Source: an uncultured Campylobacter sp.
GTDB taxonomy: Bacteria; Campylobacterota; Campylobacteria; Campylobacterales; Campylobacteraceae
Assembly (NCBI RefSeq): GCF_937981295.1
Contig: NZ_CALJPC010000076.1
Location: forward strand, 1 to 27,311
DNA length: 27,311 nt
Direction of reading: 5' to 3'
In this document: one piece after another, positions 10,814 through 18,234 of the stretch
How positions within the stretch are numbered: position 1 is the stretch's first letter
How the letters are laid out: each line of letters begins with the position of its first letter
The notes under the pieces: generated by a model
Told to the model about the DNA's origin: nothing
The model's database searches: none
What the model saw: only the letters and a program-made list of their open reading frames with translations
Translations under genes and position numbers: made by a program

Positions 10814-11968
10814 CTAGTTTCGCCGCGCATACTCGTCGTAGCCGAATTTTTTGATTGCCAAAACCTCTCCGCGCTCGTCCGCTAAGACGAGATCGGGCAG
10901 CTTGATGCCGTTAAAGGTCGTGTTTTTCACGATCGTGTAGTGGATCTGATCCTCGAAAATCACCCGATCGCCGATGTTTAGCGGCGCGTCAAATTTATAC
11001 TCGGGCTGTCCGCTCTCAAGCCCCACGACGTCGCCTGCGAGGCAGGTGTTTCCGCCGAAACGATAGCTAAATTTACCGCTCTTACTCTCGCCGCGCACCG
11101 CAGGACGATACGGCATCAGAACGGTATCTGGCATATGAGCTTCAGGGGAAGCGTCTAAGATAGCGATTTTAGCGTCGTTTTCTACTATGTCAAGAACGCT
11201 AGCGACCAAATACCCGCACTCCCAACCGACCGCCTCGCCCGGCTCAAGATAAATTTCGACTTCGTATTTTTCGCGAAATTTTTTGATCAGATCTATCAGT
11301 AGCTCCACGTCGTAACCTGCGCGCGTGATATGATGACCACCTCCGAAATTTAGCCACTTTAGGGTTCTAAAATATTTGCCGAATTTCGCCTCGAAAACCT
11401 CGAGCACCCGTTCTAAGCTCTGAGCGCTCTCTTCGCACAGCGCGTGAAAATGCAGCCCCGATATGCCGCGCAAAAACTCGCCGTCTTGCAAGATCGCCCG
11501 CTGCAGCGCTTCAAGGCTCATCCCGAGCCTGCTAAGGCTGCCGCACGGATTGTAAGCGTCTTTGGGCGCGAAGGAGGTCTGCGGATTTAGCCGTAGTCCA
11601 CACGACGCACCCGCAGCGAGCGCCTTTGCGCGGTATTTTTGCCACTGCGCGGCGCTATTGAACACGACATGGTTTGAAATTTTTAAAATTTCATCCAAAT
11701 CATCCTCTTTGAACGCGGGCGAGTATGTGTGGATTTCGCCGTTTTTGATAAATTCCGCGGCAAATTTTGCCTCATGCAGGCCGCTGCAAGTAGCGCCCCA
11801 GAGGTATCTGCCAACGTAAGGCATCGCGAAGCTAAACGCAAAGCCTTTTAGCGCGCATAAAATTTTTGCTCCGCTTCGCTCGCCCACGCCGCGTAAAATT
11901 TCTAAATTTTTTACCAGTTTTTGCTCCTCGCACACGTAAGCGGGAGTCGAAATTTCATCGATTTTCAT
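10814..11968 (-). CDS. nspC: Carboxynorspermidine decarboxylase
   Basis: 384 aa. A fold-III PLP decarboxylase that turns carboxy(nor)spermidine into (nor)spermidine, the route of spermidine synthesis in Campylobacter. The PLP lysine is K41 in ILCALKGFAFS. Other family segments are LWGATCSGLHEAKFA, GLRLNPQ, GISGLHFHALCE, LNFGGGHHITR, LEPGEAVGWECGYLV and GNTCLAGDVVG; the cysteine of the last is the expected donor from the partner subunit. Start ATG 11968 follows GAGGAAAAACG. It is divergent from moaD over 87 bp. The partner gene for carboxyspermidine dehydrogenase is not in the window. Confidence 0.92.
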   Translation of the reverse strand: MKIDEISTPAYVCEEQKLVKNLEILRGVGERSGAKILCALKGFAFSFAMPYVGRYLWGATCSGLHEAKFAAEFIKNGEIHTYSPAFKEDDLDEILKISNHVVFNSAAQWQKYRAKALAAGASCGLRLNPQTSFAPKDAYNPCGSLSRLGMSLEALQRAILQDGEFLRGISGLHFHALCEESAQSLERVLEVFEAKFGKYFRTLKWLNFGGGHHITRAGYDVELLIDLIKKFREKYEVEIYLEPGEAVGWECGYLVASVLDIVENDAKIAILDASPEAHMPDTVLMPYRPAVRGESKSGKFSYRFGGNTCLAGDVVGLESGQPEYKFDAPLNIGDRVIFEDQIHYTIVKNTTFNGIKLPDLVLADERGEVLAIKKFGYDEYARRN

Positions 11969-11995
11969 CGTTTTTCCTCATTAAATTTTTACGCA

Positions 11996-12001
11996 ATTAT
12001 A
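11996..12001 (-). promoter_or_regulatory. -10 box for nspC
   Basis: Minus strand TTATATAATTGCG gives a TATAAT about 28 nt upstream of the nspC start codon in the divergent nspC/moaD region. Confidence 0.5.
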
Positions 12002-12023
12002 TAAAATTTTATGAATTTTTGGT

Positions 12024-12029
12024 TAAAAT
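12024..12029 (+). promoter_or_regulatory. -10 box for moaDE
   Basis: GGTTAAAATCGCCC gives TAAAAT about 27 nt upstream of moaD, followed by AAAAAAGGA, the ribosome binding site. Confidence 0.4.
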
Positions 12030-12055
12030 CGCCCAATCTTTAAAAAAGGACAAGA

Positions 12056-12277
12056 ATGGTAGAAGTAGAATTTCTAGGGCCGATCGGGCGCGAGCCCCTG
12101 CGCCTAAACGCAAACTCCTTGCAAGAGATAAAAGCGGAGCTGCAAAAGGACGAAAGCCTGCGAGAGTGGCTCGCAAACTGCGCCGTGGCGGTAAATGATA
12201 AGATGATTTATGATGCGAATTTTGCGCTTAAATCCGGCGATCGCGTGAGCCTTCTGCCTCCCGTTTGCGGCGGCTAA
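12056..12277 (+). CDS. moaD: Molybdopterin synthase sulfur-carrier subunit (MoaD)
   Basis: 73 aa, a ubiquitin-fold small subunit. It ends in the essential Gly-Gly (LLPPVCGG), where MoeB forms the adenylate and the thiocarboxylate is made. GDRVSLLPPVCGG is the usual MoaD/ThiS C-terminus; adjacency to moaE makes it MoaD and not ThiS. RBS AAGGA 6 nt before the ATG. Fifteen bases separate it from moaE. With moaE it adds the dithiolene sulfurs that bind Mo (or W), needed by formate dehydrogenase among others. Confidence 0.9.
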   Translation: MVEVEFLGPIGREPLRLNANSLQEIKAELQKDESLREWLANCAVAVNDKMIYDANFALKSGDRVSLLPPVCGG

Positions 12278-12292
12278 GCTTAGGAAGCGGCG

Positions 12293-12802
12293 ATGAACGA
12301 GGCTAAATTTAATCCGGAAATTTTAAGCGGGATCGAGCCTGAAATTTATGAGGGCAGCTTGGACGTGAACGCGATTTTATCGCGCTGGTACGCTAAATTT
12401 AAGGACGCAAATTGCGGCGCGTTCATTACTTTCGTGGGCATCGTGCGCGACGAGGGCGGCATCTGCGCGCTGAGCTTCGATATCTATGAGCCGATTTTGC
12501 GAACTTGGTTCGAAGCGTGGCAGCAAAAGGCCGCAGCACGGGGCGCATTCGTGCTTTTTGCACATGCAAACGGGGATGTGCCAATCCACGAAAGCTCCTA
12601 CGTCACAGGCGTCGTAAGCCCGCAGCGCAAGGTCGCTCTGGCGCTAATAAACGAGTTTGTGGAGGATTTCAAGGCGGCCGCGCCGATCTGGAAATACGAC
12701 GTAAAGGGCGGCAAAATCGAGGGCGGCAAAGTAGTAGGCGGGAAGAGGATCTACGCGGCAGATCGCTCGCAGAGAGTAAAAGGCGCGGGGCTTTTGGGTT
12801 AA
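12293..12802 (+). CDS. moaE: Molybdopterin synthase catalytic subunit (MoaE)
   Basis: 169 aa, slightly long for the family, with extra residues at both ends. Core motifs are CGAFITFVGIVRDE, HANGDVPIHESSYVTGVVS, the Arg of SPQRKVALAL, and the lysine motif DFKAAAPIWKYD that contacts precursor Z. The family's HR-G motif reads HA-NG here, a small departure. Two MoaE and two MoaD form the synthase. RBS AGGAAG before ATG 12293. The stop codon lies in the loop of a hairpin (12782-12819). Translated co-directionally with moaD. Confidence 0.9.
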   Translation: MNEAKFNPEILSGIEPEIYEGSLDVNAILSRWYAKFKDANCGAFITFVGIVRDEGGICALSFDIYEPILRTWFEAWQQKAAARGAFVLFAHANGDVPIHESSYVTGVVSPQRKVALALINEFVEDFKAAAPIWKYDVKGGKIEGGKVVGGKRIYAADRSQRVKGAGLLG

Positions 12803-12819
12803 ATTTAAAAGCCCACGCC
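12782..12819 (+). terminator. Hairpin over the moaE stop codon
   Basis: GGCGCGGGGCTTTT pairs with AAAAGCCCACGCC around a short loop that contains the TAA stop. It is a strong GC-rich stem without a following T-run, so termination is likely but not typical. Confidence 0.45.
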
Positions 12820-13160
12820 GCTTAAATTTATAGGCTCACTTCAATCAAATTTAATCAAAACGGAGGTTGCGCCGACAAGTAAAATTCTATGTATAAAATA
12901 CGGCGGGAATTTTAAAATAAAAATTTGTGCAAATTTGGCAGCCCGAGCTAAATTTAAAACTCAAAATTTCACTCTGACTCCGTGCTCGCGCGCCCAATAG
13001 GTATGGCAAGCGAGAACTAAAATTTCAAGTCTAAATTTATATCAATTTAATAGACCGGCATTGCTACGGCGCGTCGCAAATAAGTGGCGGCGCGCAAACT
13101 TTTGCTAAATTTAAAACCCAAATTTCGCCGCCATATATCTAAGCGCAAGTGAAGCACAAT
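12820..13160. other. Gene-free spacer between moaE and the McrB-like gene
   Basis: No open frame or RNA gene seen. Contains several AAATTTAA blocks of the kind scattered through all spacers of this window. Confidence 0.5.
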
Positions 13161-13186
13161 GCAATGAAATTTTAAAATTTCATTGC
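13161..13186. terminator. Perfect 26-bp palindrome between convergent genes
   Basis: GCAATGAAATTTT is followed directly by AAAATTTCATTGC: perfect dyad symmetry, 29 bp past the end of the McrB-like gene (minus) and downstream of moaE (plus). As it lies between convergent genes, a bidirectional terminator is likely; a protein binding site cannot be excluded. Confidence 0.5.
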
Positions 13187-13214
13187 AAATATAGGCATTC
13201 CTGCTAAGCGGCGG

Positions 13215-15017
13215 CTAAAATTTAAACACGCTCTTAGCTTCAGCGATGCGCTCGCTAAGGCTCACAGCAGTATCTTCGCCGCTTGCTGCGCACTTAAAGA
13301 TCGGCTCCAGCACCTCGGCAAAAAAGCCGTTTAGCCCCTCCTGCATGATCTGTGCGTTGTTTTGGTAGCGTCCTAGCCCCATAAATACGCCGTGTCCGAT
13401 CGCGCCGAGGCCGCTTGCCTCATCGGCGATAAATTTATTCAGCGCCTTGCAAACCGCAACGACCGCGCTTGCATTTACGATCTCGCGATCTCTTAAATAA
13501 TCCTCAAGCGCGCCGTAATCGCACTCGCATCTGATCCATCTAAACGCCTTTGCGATCGACGGCGAAACGCATTTGTGCTCACTTAGAGTGCATAGGACGT
13601 ATAAATTTTTAGGCACCGCAAAATATGAGCGGCCGTCCTTTAAAAGGACGCTGGCGCGCGCTTTTTCGCCCTCTTCAAAGCCGTCGATTACGTGGGAATT
13701 TTTCGTGCGGATAAGCGAAAGCTCGTCTTCCTCGTCGTAGCGACGATCTAAAAGCACCGCAGCCTCGCCTAAAATTTTATCCAAGCTCGCGGCGCTTGCA
13801 TTGTCGATCAAAAAATAATACTCGCCCTTCGGATCGTTTAGCGCCTCTTTGCAAAGCACCTTAAACTCGCCGTCAATGAAACTTTTGCCGTAAAATCCGT
13901 CGATGAAATCGCGATATTCAAAGCCTTCGTGCAGGCAAATGTAGCGGAAATTTTTCGCCGCAAGTTTCTTTTCAGTGATCAAAGATCGCAGTCTGCGGGT
14001 TTTGCCGGTGCCGATCGCGCCGTAAAATATCGTATTTTTCGCAACCTCTTCGCTTTTGTAGTTCTTGACGTATTCGAAAAACAGCGACGAATACACGATC
14101 CTAGCCGCACCCACGACGTCCTGCGGATACGGGGTAAATTCCGCGATAAATCGCGAGCTCACCTCGTAAAATTCTTCAAAAATTTCAACCTTTTCGTCGT
14201 ATAGCAAGGATAAAATTTGCGCGGTTTCATCGCGATAAACGAGCGTCGGAAACTCGTCGTTGCACTGCGCAAATATGCTGGCTAGCAGATAGAGCTTCTC
14301 GCGCGAAATTTGCGCGAAATCGCCGCCCTCGGCAAGTCCTAAATTTAGCATTCCGTCGTCGCTTAGGTAGCTGTCGATCAGATAGAAATTATCGGCATTT
14401 ATCGCGGATTTTAAAAATTCCATCAGCACGAAGGGCTGATTATGTAGCGCCACGTCGAAAAAATCGATCGCTAAAGCGCTATCCACCGCCGTAAGAAGCC
14501 TGTAAAGCTCGTCGTAGAAATTGACTAGCTTTTGTTTAAAAATATCGCGCGCGGTGCGCTCCTGCGAATAGCTATTGAAATTTTTAACGATATTTTCGAT
14601 GAAAACATAAAGCGATACGATATTTTTATCCTCGCCGCTAAGCACGCTATCTACGCTTTTTACGGCATTTTTAGGAAACAGCTCTTTTTTGCCGACGATG
14701 CGATCTTTGAAAGCAAAATCGTAATAAAACGCGCTGATATTGGAATCAAAAAACTGATCCATAAAGAAATACTCGGCGTGCGCGAACTTCTCGCCCAAAG
14801 ATAAAATTTTGCAGCTTCTAAGATTGCCGTCGCTGAGATTTATATATAAAGTTTGCAAAAACTCGTTCTCGGTCTCATCAAAGCTCGCCAGGCAGCGCTT
14901 GATCTCGCCTAAATACTTTGATATCGCGGTTTGTTTTTTGAGCCAGAATTGGTTTTTGTTGTGATTTTTCCAGCTGACAACCAGCGACTCTATCTTTTCC
15001 TTGCTAAAATCTTGCAT
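13215..15017 (-). CDS. Diverged McrB-like AAA+ ATPase domain protein
   Basis: 600 aa. Residues 1-320 are alpha-helical and match nothing I recognise. Residues 325-520 form an AAA+ core of McrB type: Walker A GAIGTGKT (333-340), then CLHEGFEYRDFIDGF (361-375), the counterpart of the McrB FHQSYSYEDFIEG block, and YYFLIDNASAASLDKILGEA (400-419) at the Walker B/DEINRG position. The catalytic Glu after the Walker B Asp is Asn, and the INRG signature is lost. The later McrB block (MNTADRS..ALRRRF) appears only as TLSEHKCVSPSIAKAFRWIR. So it probably binds nucleotide, but hydrolysis is doubtful. No mcrC or nuclease gene is near. RBS AAGGATGAG before ATG 15017; TACAAT -10 upstream. Function unknown. 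Confidence 0.75.
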   Translation of the reverse strand: MQDFSKEKIESLVVSWKNHNKNQFWLKKQTAISKYLGEIKRCLASFDETENEFLQTLYINLSDGNLRSCKILSLGEKFAHAEYFFMDQFFDSNISAFYYDFAFKDRIVGKKELFPKNAVKSVDSVLSGEDKNIVSLYVFIENIVKNFNSYSQERTARDIFKQKLVNFYDELYRLLTAVDSALAIDFFDVALHNQPFVLMEFLKSAINADNFYLIDSYLSDDGMLNLGLAEGGDFAQISREKLYLLASIFAQCNDEFPTLVYRDETAQILSLLYDEKVEIFEEFYEVSSRFIAEFTPYPQDVVGAARIVYSSLFFEYVKNYKSEEVAKNTIFYGAIGTGKTRRLRSLITEKKLAAKNFRYICLHEGFEYRDFIDGFYGKSFIDGEFKVLCKEALNDPKGEYYFLIDNASAASLDKILGEAAVLLDRRYDEEDELSLIRTKNSHVIDGFEEGEKARASVLLKDGRSYFAVPKNLYVLCTLSEHKCVSPSIAKAFRWIRCECDYGALEDYLRDREIVNASAVVAVCKALNKFIADEASGLGAIGHGVFMGLGRYQNNAQIMQEGLNGFFAEVLEPIFKCAASGEDTAVSLSERIAEAKSVFKF

Positions 15018-15046
15018 GACTCATCCTTGTAAGATTAAAATTGCAT

Positions 15047-15052
15047 ATTGTA
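15047..15052 (-). promoter_or_regulatory. -10 box for the McrB-like gene
   Basis: Minus strand AGTACAATATGC holds TACAAT about 30 nt upstream of the start codon. Confidence 0.4.
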
Positions 15053-15171
15053 CTTGAATTTAAATAAATAATTAATAAAACTCTGATTTCGCAGCGGAGC
15101 GCAAAAGCAAATTTTATTAAATTTACGCGCCCGCGGCGGTAGGAAATTTTAAAATTTACTGCGTGCTAGAT

Positions 15172-15807
15172 CTATCCGCGACCCTGCACCAGCGGGACGA
15201 ATTCGCAGGCGCCGAGTTCCTCTTCCTTGATCTCGCTCGGCGAAATTTTATTAAATCTAACGATCTTTTGCGAGCCGCCCCTATTCATCGGAGCGACCAA
15301 AATTCCGCCGATTGCCAGCTGCGCAAACAGCCGCTCGTCGATCCGCTCGGCGCACGCGGAGAGCAAGATCCTATCGAAAGGGGCGAAATTTTTCCACCCG
15401 GCATTGCCGTCGTCGTGGCGCAGGCTGATATTTGAAATCCCGAGATTTGCAAAGTGCCTTTTCGCCTCGCCCACCAGCCGCTCGACGCGCTCGACGGCAA
15501 AGACGCGGTGAACCATCCTGCTTAAAATCGCCGCTTGATAGCCGCTGCCGCAGCCGATCTCTAAAATTTTCTCGACCTTCGGATCCACGCTTAGCGCCAT
15601 CGTCATGCGCGCGACCGTCAGCGGCGAGCTGATCCACTGGCTGGCTAAAATGGGCTGCGCGTTAAGGCTAAAGGCGTGCGCGCCCAGCGGGGCAAACTCG
15701 CTTCTAGCGACGCTACAAAACGCCTCAAAAAGCGCAGGATTTAAGCTAACCTGCTCGGCGATGTCGTTCGCCATCTTTTCGCAGCGAAGCCGCTCTAGCG
15801 AGACCAT
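15172..15807 (-). CDS. pcm: Protein-L-isoaspartate O-methyltransferase
   Basis: 211 aa, the normal length. Uses S-adenosylmethionine to methylate isoaspartyl residues in aged proteins. Visible are the substrate-site segment QPILASQWISSP (51-62, family form QTISQP), SAM motif I ILEIGCGSGYQAA (81-93), the acidic residue of VFAVERVERLV, and FDRILLSACAERI. GGAG lies 6 nt before ATG 15807. It follows nrdB on the same strand by about 150 bp; pcm and nrdB also lie close together in C. jejuni, so the neighbourhood is old. Confidence 0.9.
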   Translation of the reverse strand: MVSLERLRCEKMANDIAEQVSLNPALFEAFCSVARSEFAPLGAHAFSLNAQPILASQWISSPLTVARMTMALSVDPKVEKILEIGCGSGYQAAILSRMVHRVFAVERVERLVGEAKRHFANLGISNISLRHDDGNAGWKNFAPFDRILLSACAERIDERLFAQLAIGGILVAPMNRGGSQKIVRFNKISPSEIKEEELGACEFVPLVQGRG

Positions 15808-15954
15808 AGTGCACTCCCGTCCGACCAGACGTTAAATTTAAAGCCACGAAAGCTTTTGCTCTGATTAAATTCAGGGCCGATAAAATTTTTAAAAGTGCCG
15901 TCCAAGCGTCGGCGCCGCGATGCGGCGGAGCAAAATTTTAAATCGCAAAATCCG

Positions 15955-16977
15955 CTAAAAATCATCGAAACTCAAGCTTCCTTTGCTGTAGTTCGTGACC
16001 TTGCTCTCGAAAAAGTTGCTCTTCTGATCGTTAAATTTAGAAAAATCATCGACCCATTTTATCGGATGTTTCGCACCGTATCGCTTCTCAAGCCCGATGG
16101 CAAGCAGGCGCTGATCGACTAGATAGTGGATGTATTCTTCGATGATGTCGTCCGTAAAGCCCATGATTTGATTATCCGTGATGTATTTGCCCCAATCGAT
16201 CTCTAAGCTCCCCGCCGTTTCAAACATCTCGTAAATTTTATCCACGTTGCGCTTATTAAACAGATCGGCGCGCTCCTTGCGGACGGAATTTATCATGTTT
16301 TGAAATAGTAGCAGGTGCGTGATCTCGTCGCGCTGTATGAAGCGGATCATCTGCGCGCTGCCTAGCATCTTGCCTGCGCGCGCGAGCGCATAGATCGAGG
16401 TAAAGCCGCTGTAGAAGTAGATCCCCTCTAAAATTTGATTCGCCACCATCGCCAGCAGCAGCTTATCGTCGCTAACCTCGCCCGCAAGCTCCTCATAGAC
16501 GCTTGAGATGTAGTCGTTTTTCCTGCGGAGCATATCGTCGTGCTTCTCCATCTCGTAAATGAGATCGGTGTTTTCACAGATCGCCTCGACCATGACGGCG
16601 TAGGATTTGCTGTGGTTGGCCTCCTCGTAGGCTTGGCGAGCGAGCACGGCGTTGATCTCCGGAGCCGTGATGTAGGGGTTGATATTATCGGCGAGATTAT
16701 TAGTCTGAAAGCTATCCATCGATATCAGCTGGCTCCACACGAGATCGTACATCCGCTTCTCGGCGCTTGTGAGATTGAAGTTATAATCGCGCACGTCGTC
16801 GGTGGTATCAACCTCTTTAGGAAACCAGGTGTTGGCCTCCATCAGATCCCAAAGCTTCAGCGCCCATTGATATTTCGCCTTGGTAAAATTTAAAATTCCC
16901 TGCGGATTGCCGCCGAAGACCTTGCGATCGGTAAGCGTCTCGTCGGAGAAGGGGTTGTAGATTTTTTTCCTATCCAT
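15955..16977 (-). CDS. nrdB: Class I ribonucleotide reductase beta subunit (NrdB)
   Basis: 340 aa. Carries the di-iron centre and tyrosyl radical that drive NrdA in reduction of ribonucleoside diphosphates in the presence of oxygen. Ligand and radical residues align with E. coli NrdB: D88 (SMDSFQ), E119 and H122 and radical Tyr126 (EEANHSKSY), E184 (QILEGIYFYSGF), E218 and H221 (QRDEITHLLLF). The C-terminal tail ends SLSFDDF, the usual acidic/aromatic NrdA-docking tail. nrdA is not in the window. Start ATG 16977 follows AAAAAGGCAAAAA. The organism thus has both an aerobic and, next door, an anaerobic reductase. Confidence 0.95.
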   Translation of the reverse strand: MDRKKIYNPFSDETLTDRKVFGGNPQGILNFTKAKYQWALKLWDLMEANTWFPKEVDTTDDVRDYNFNLTSAEKRMYDLVWSQLISMDSFQTNNLADNINPYITAPEINAVLARQAYEEANHSKSYAVMVEAICENTDLIYEMEKHDDMLRRKNDYISSVYEELAGEVSDDKLLLAMVANQILEGIYFYSGFTSIYALARAGKMLGSAQMIRFIQRDEITHLLLFQNMINSVRKERADLFNKRNVDKIYEMFETAGSLEIDWGKYITDNQIMGFTDDIIEEYIHYLVDQRLLAIGLEKRYGAKHPIKWVDDFSKFNDQKSNFFESKVTNYSKGSLSFDDF

Positions 16978-17004
16978 TTTTTGCCTTTTTCAAAATTTCG
17001 GCGT

Positions 17005-17010
17005 ATTTTA
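17005..17010 (-). promoter_or_regulatory. -10 box for nrdB
   Basis: Minus strand TTGGCTAAAATACGCC holds TAAAAT about 28 nt upstream of the nrdB start. Confidence 0.4.
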
Positions 17011-17291
17011 GCCAAAGCAAGCTAAATTTACCTTTTGTTTTGGAGCGGTCTGCCTGCACGGCGTGAAATTTTACGGGAAGCAAATTCGCGCAGTAAAATT
17101 TAAAGCTCTTGATAAACATAGAATTTTACGCCGCAGACGGAGCGGAATTTAAACATAGCAAGCGGCGGCAAGATAAATTTTAAAGCTTCCCGCAAGGCGA
17201 AATTTATCGCGGCACAATATACGCCGGATAATTCACGCTAAATAAAATTTCATCGCATTCATCGCAGCAAGACGCACGCGACAGCGCAAAT
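17011..17291. other. Spacer between nrdG and nrdB
   Basis: No gene seen. Has several AAATTTAA/AAAATTTTA blocks and a partial inverted pair GGGAAGC (about 17080) and GCTTCCC (about 17185), which may be part of the nrdG terminator region. Confidence 0.4.
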
Positions 17292-18014
17292 TTAATCAAA
17301 ATTTCGAAGCTCTATCTTTAGATCGATGCGGATTTTGCTCGGATCGAAGCTCGCAAGCGGCGCATCTAAATGGCCGAAATTATCGCCGGTAGGCAGGAAG
17401 TTTTGCAGATAATAAACGCCGCGGTAGCCCTCGCTGTATAGAATTTGCGCCATCTGCTCGATCTTTGCTTCGTTTAAAAAATCGGCATGCACGGTCGTGC
17501 GCACCTCAAATTTAAAATTTTGCCGCAGCAAAAGCCTAAGAGTTTGCAGAAATTTATCGTATAAGCTTGACTTCGTGATGAGCTCAAAATCCTGCCGCGG
17601 CGCCTTAAAATCAAGCGCTATATAATCGATCAGCCCTAGGCTTAGCGCCTCTTCGATCTTTTGCGGATTTGAGCCGTTGGTATCTACTTTGAGCAAAAAG
17701 CCGCGCTGCTTAACTTCGTGCGCCAGCGGGATAAAATCGCTCGCACAGGTGCATTCACCGCCGCTAAATACGATGCCCCGAAGCTTGCCTGCGCGCGCAT
17801 CCAAAAAGCGCAGAAACTCTTCGTTTGAAATTTTACCCCGTGAAGTAACGATTTGTGGGTTGTAGCAATAGATGCAGCGCATATTGCAGCCGCAAAACCA
17901 TGCGATCGCGGCGATGTGATCAGCAAAATCAAGCATCGTAAACGGCGTGATCTCGTAAATCTGCGCGTTACGCAGATTTAAGGCTTGCGGCGGCTTCGTA
18001 TGCGTTTGTTGCAT
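17292..18014 (-). CDS. nrdG: Anaerobic ribonucleotide reductase activating protein (radical SAM)
   Basis: 240 aa. Radical SAM enzyme that makes the glycyl radical on NrdD. The CxxxCxxC cluster motif is C43-NMR-C47-IY-C50 in FCGCNMRCIYCYNPQ, preceded by the family block ITPFTMLDFADHIAAIAWF. The SAM-binding GGE motif is in IVFSGGECTC. VDTNGSN and LDFKAP follow as expected. About 240 aa places it with the longer NrdG type. The ATG at 18014 has no good RBS, so translation may be coupled to the 54-aa ORF that ends 17 nt upstream; a later start is possible. Confidence 0.9.
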   Translation of the reverse strand: MQQTHTKPPQALNLRNAQIYEITPFTMLDFADHIAAIAWFCGCNMRCIYCYNPQIVTSRGKISNEEFLRFLDARAGKLRGIVFSGGECTCASDFIPLAHEVKQRGFLLKVDTNGSNPQKIEEALSLGLIDYIALDFKAPRQDFELITKSSLYDKFLQTLRLLLRQNFKFEVRTTVHADFLNEAKIEQMAQILYSEGYRGVYYLQNFLPTGDNFGHLDAPLASFDPSKIRIDLKIELRNFD

Positions 18015-18031
18015 TTGGCCGGTAGCGGCGA

Positions 18032-18196
18032 CTAGGCTATTTGTTTTTTGTCTTTTTTCTCTTCAAAAAAGACGCGCTCTTTGTGTTCGCCCTTCTTTCC
18101 GATATTAAAGCTCTCTACTGGGCGTAAATAGCCCATTACTCTTGTGTAAACGACGCATTTTGTGCGTTTTGCTTCTAACTCTTTTGGAAATTCCAT
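18032..18196 (-). CDS. Separate glycyl-radical peptide of anaerobic ribonucleotide reductase (NrdD C-terminus)
   Basis: 54 aa. Residues 14-41 (starting CVVYTRVMGYLRPV, then SFNIGKKGEHKER) match the last segment of ordinary NrdD proteins, where RVxGY carries the Gly that becomes the radical; here that Gly is residue 22. The long NrdD just upstream stops before this segment. The small ORF has its own start with AAAGGA 6 nt before ATG 18196 and an in-frame alternative ATG 15 nt earlier. It is in another frame from nrdD, 38 nt past its stop, and has a stop codon before it in its own frame. Simple readthrough therefore cannot join the two. I infer that NrdD works as a two-chain enzyme, with NrdG acting on this peptide. 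The order nrdD - peptide - nrdG supports co-expression. Confidence 0.85.
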   Translation of the reverse strand: MEFPKELEAKRTKCVVYTRVMGYLRPVESFNIGKKGEHKERVFFEEKKDKKQIA

Positions 18197-18234
18197 TCTC
18201 CATCCTTTCATTAAGATTAAAATTTAATCGCTAT

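Noticed and set aside
13215..15017. A complete McrBC restriction system
   Set aside because: No McrC or nuclease gene lies on either side (neighbours are moaE, pcm), and key McrB motifs are altered.
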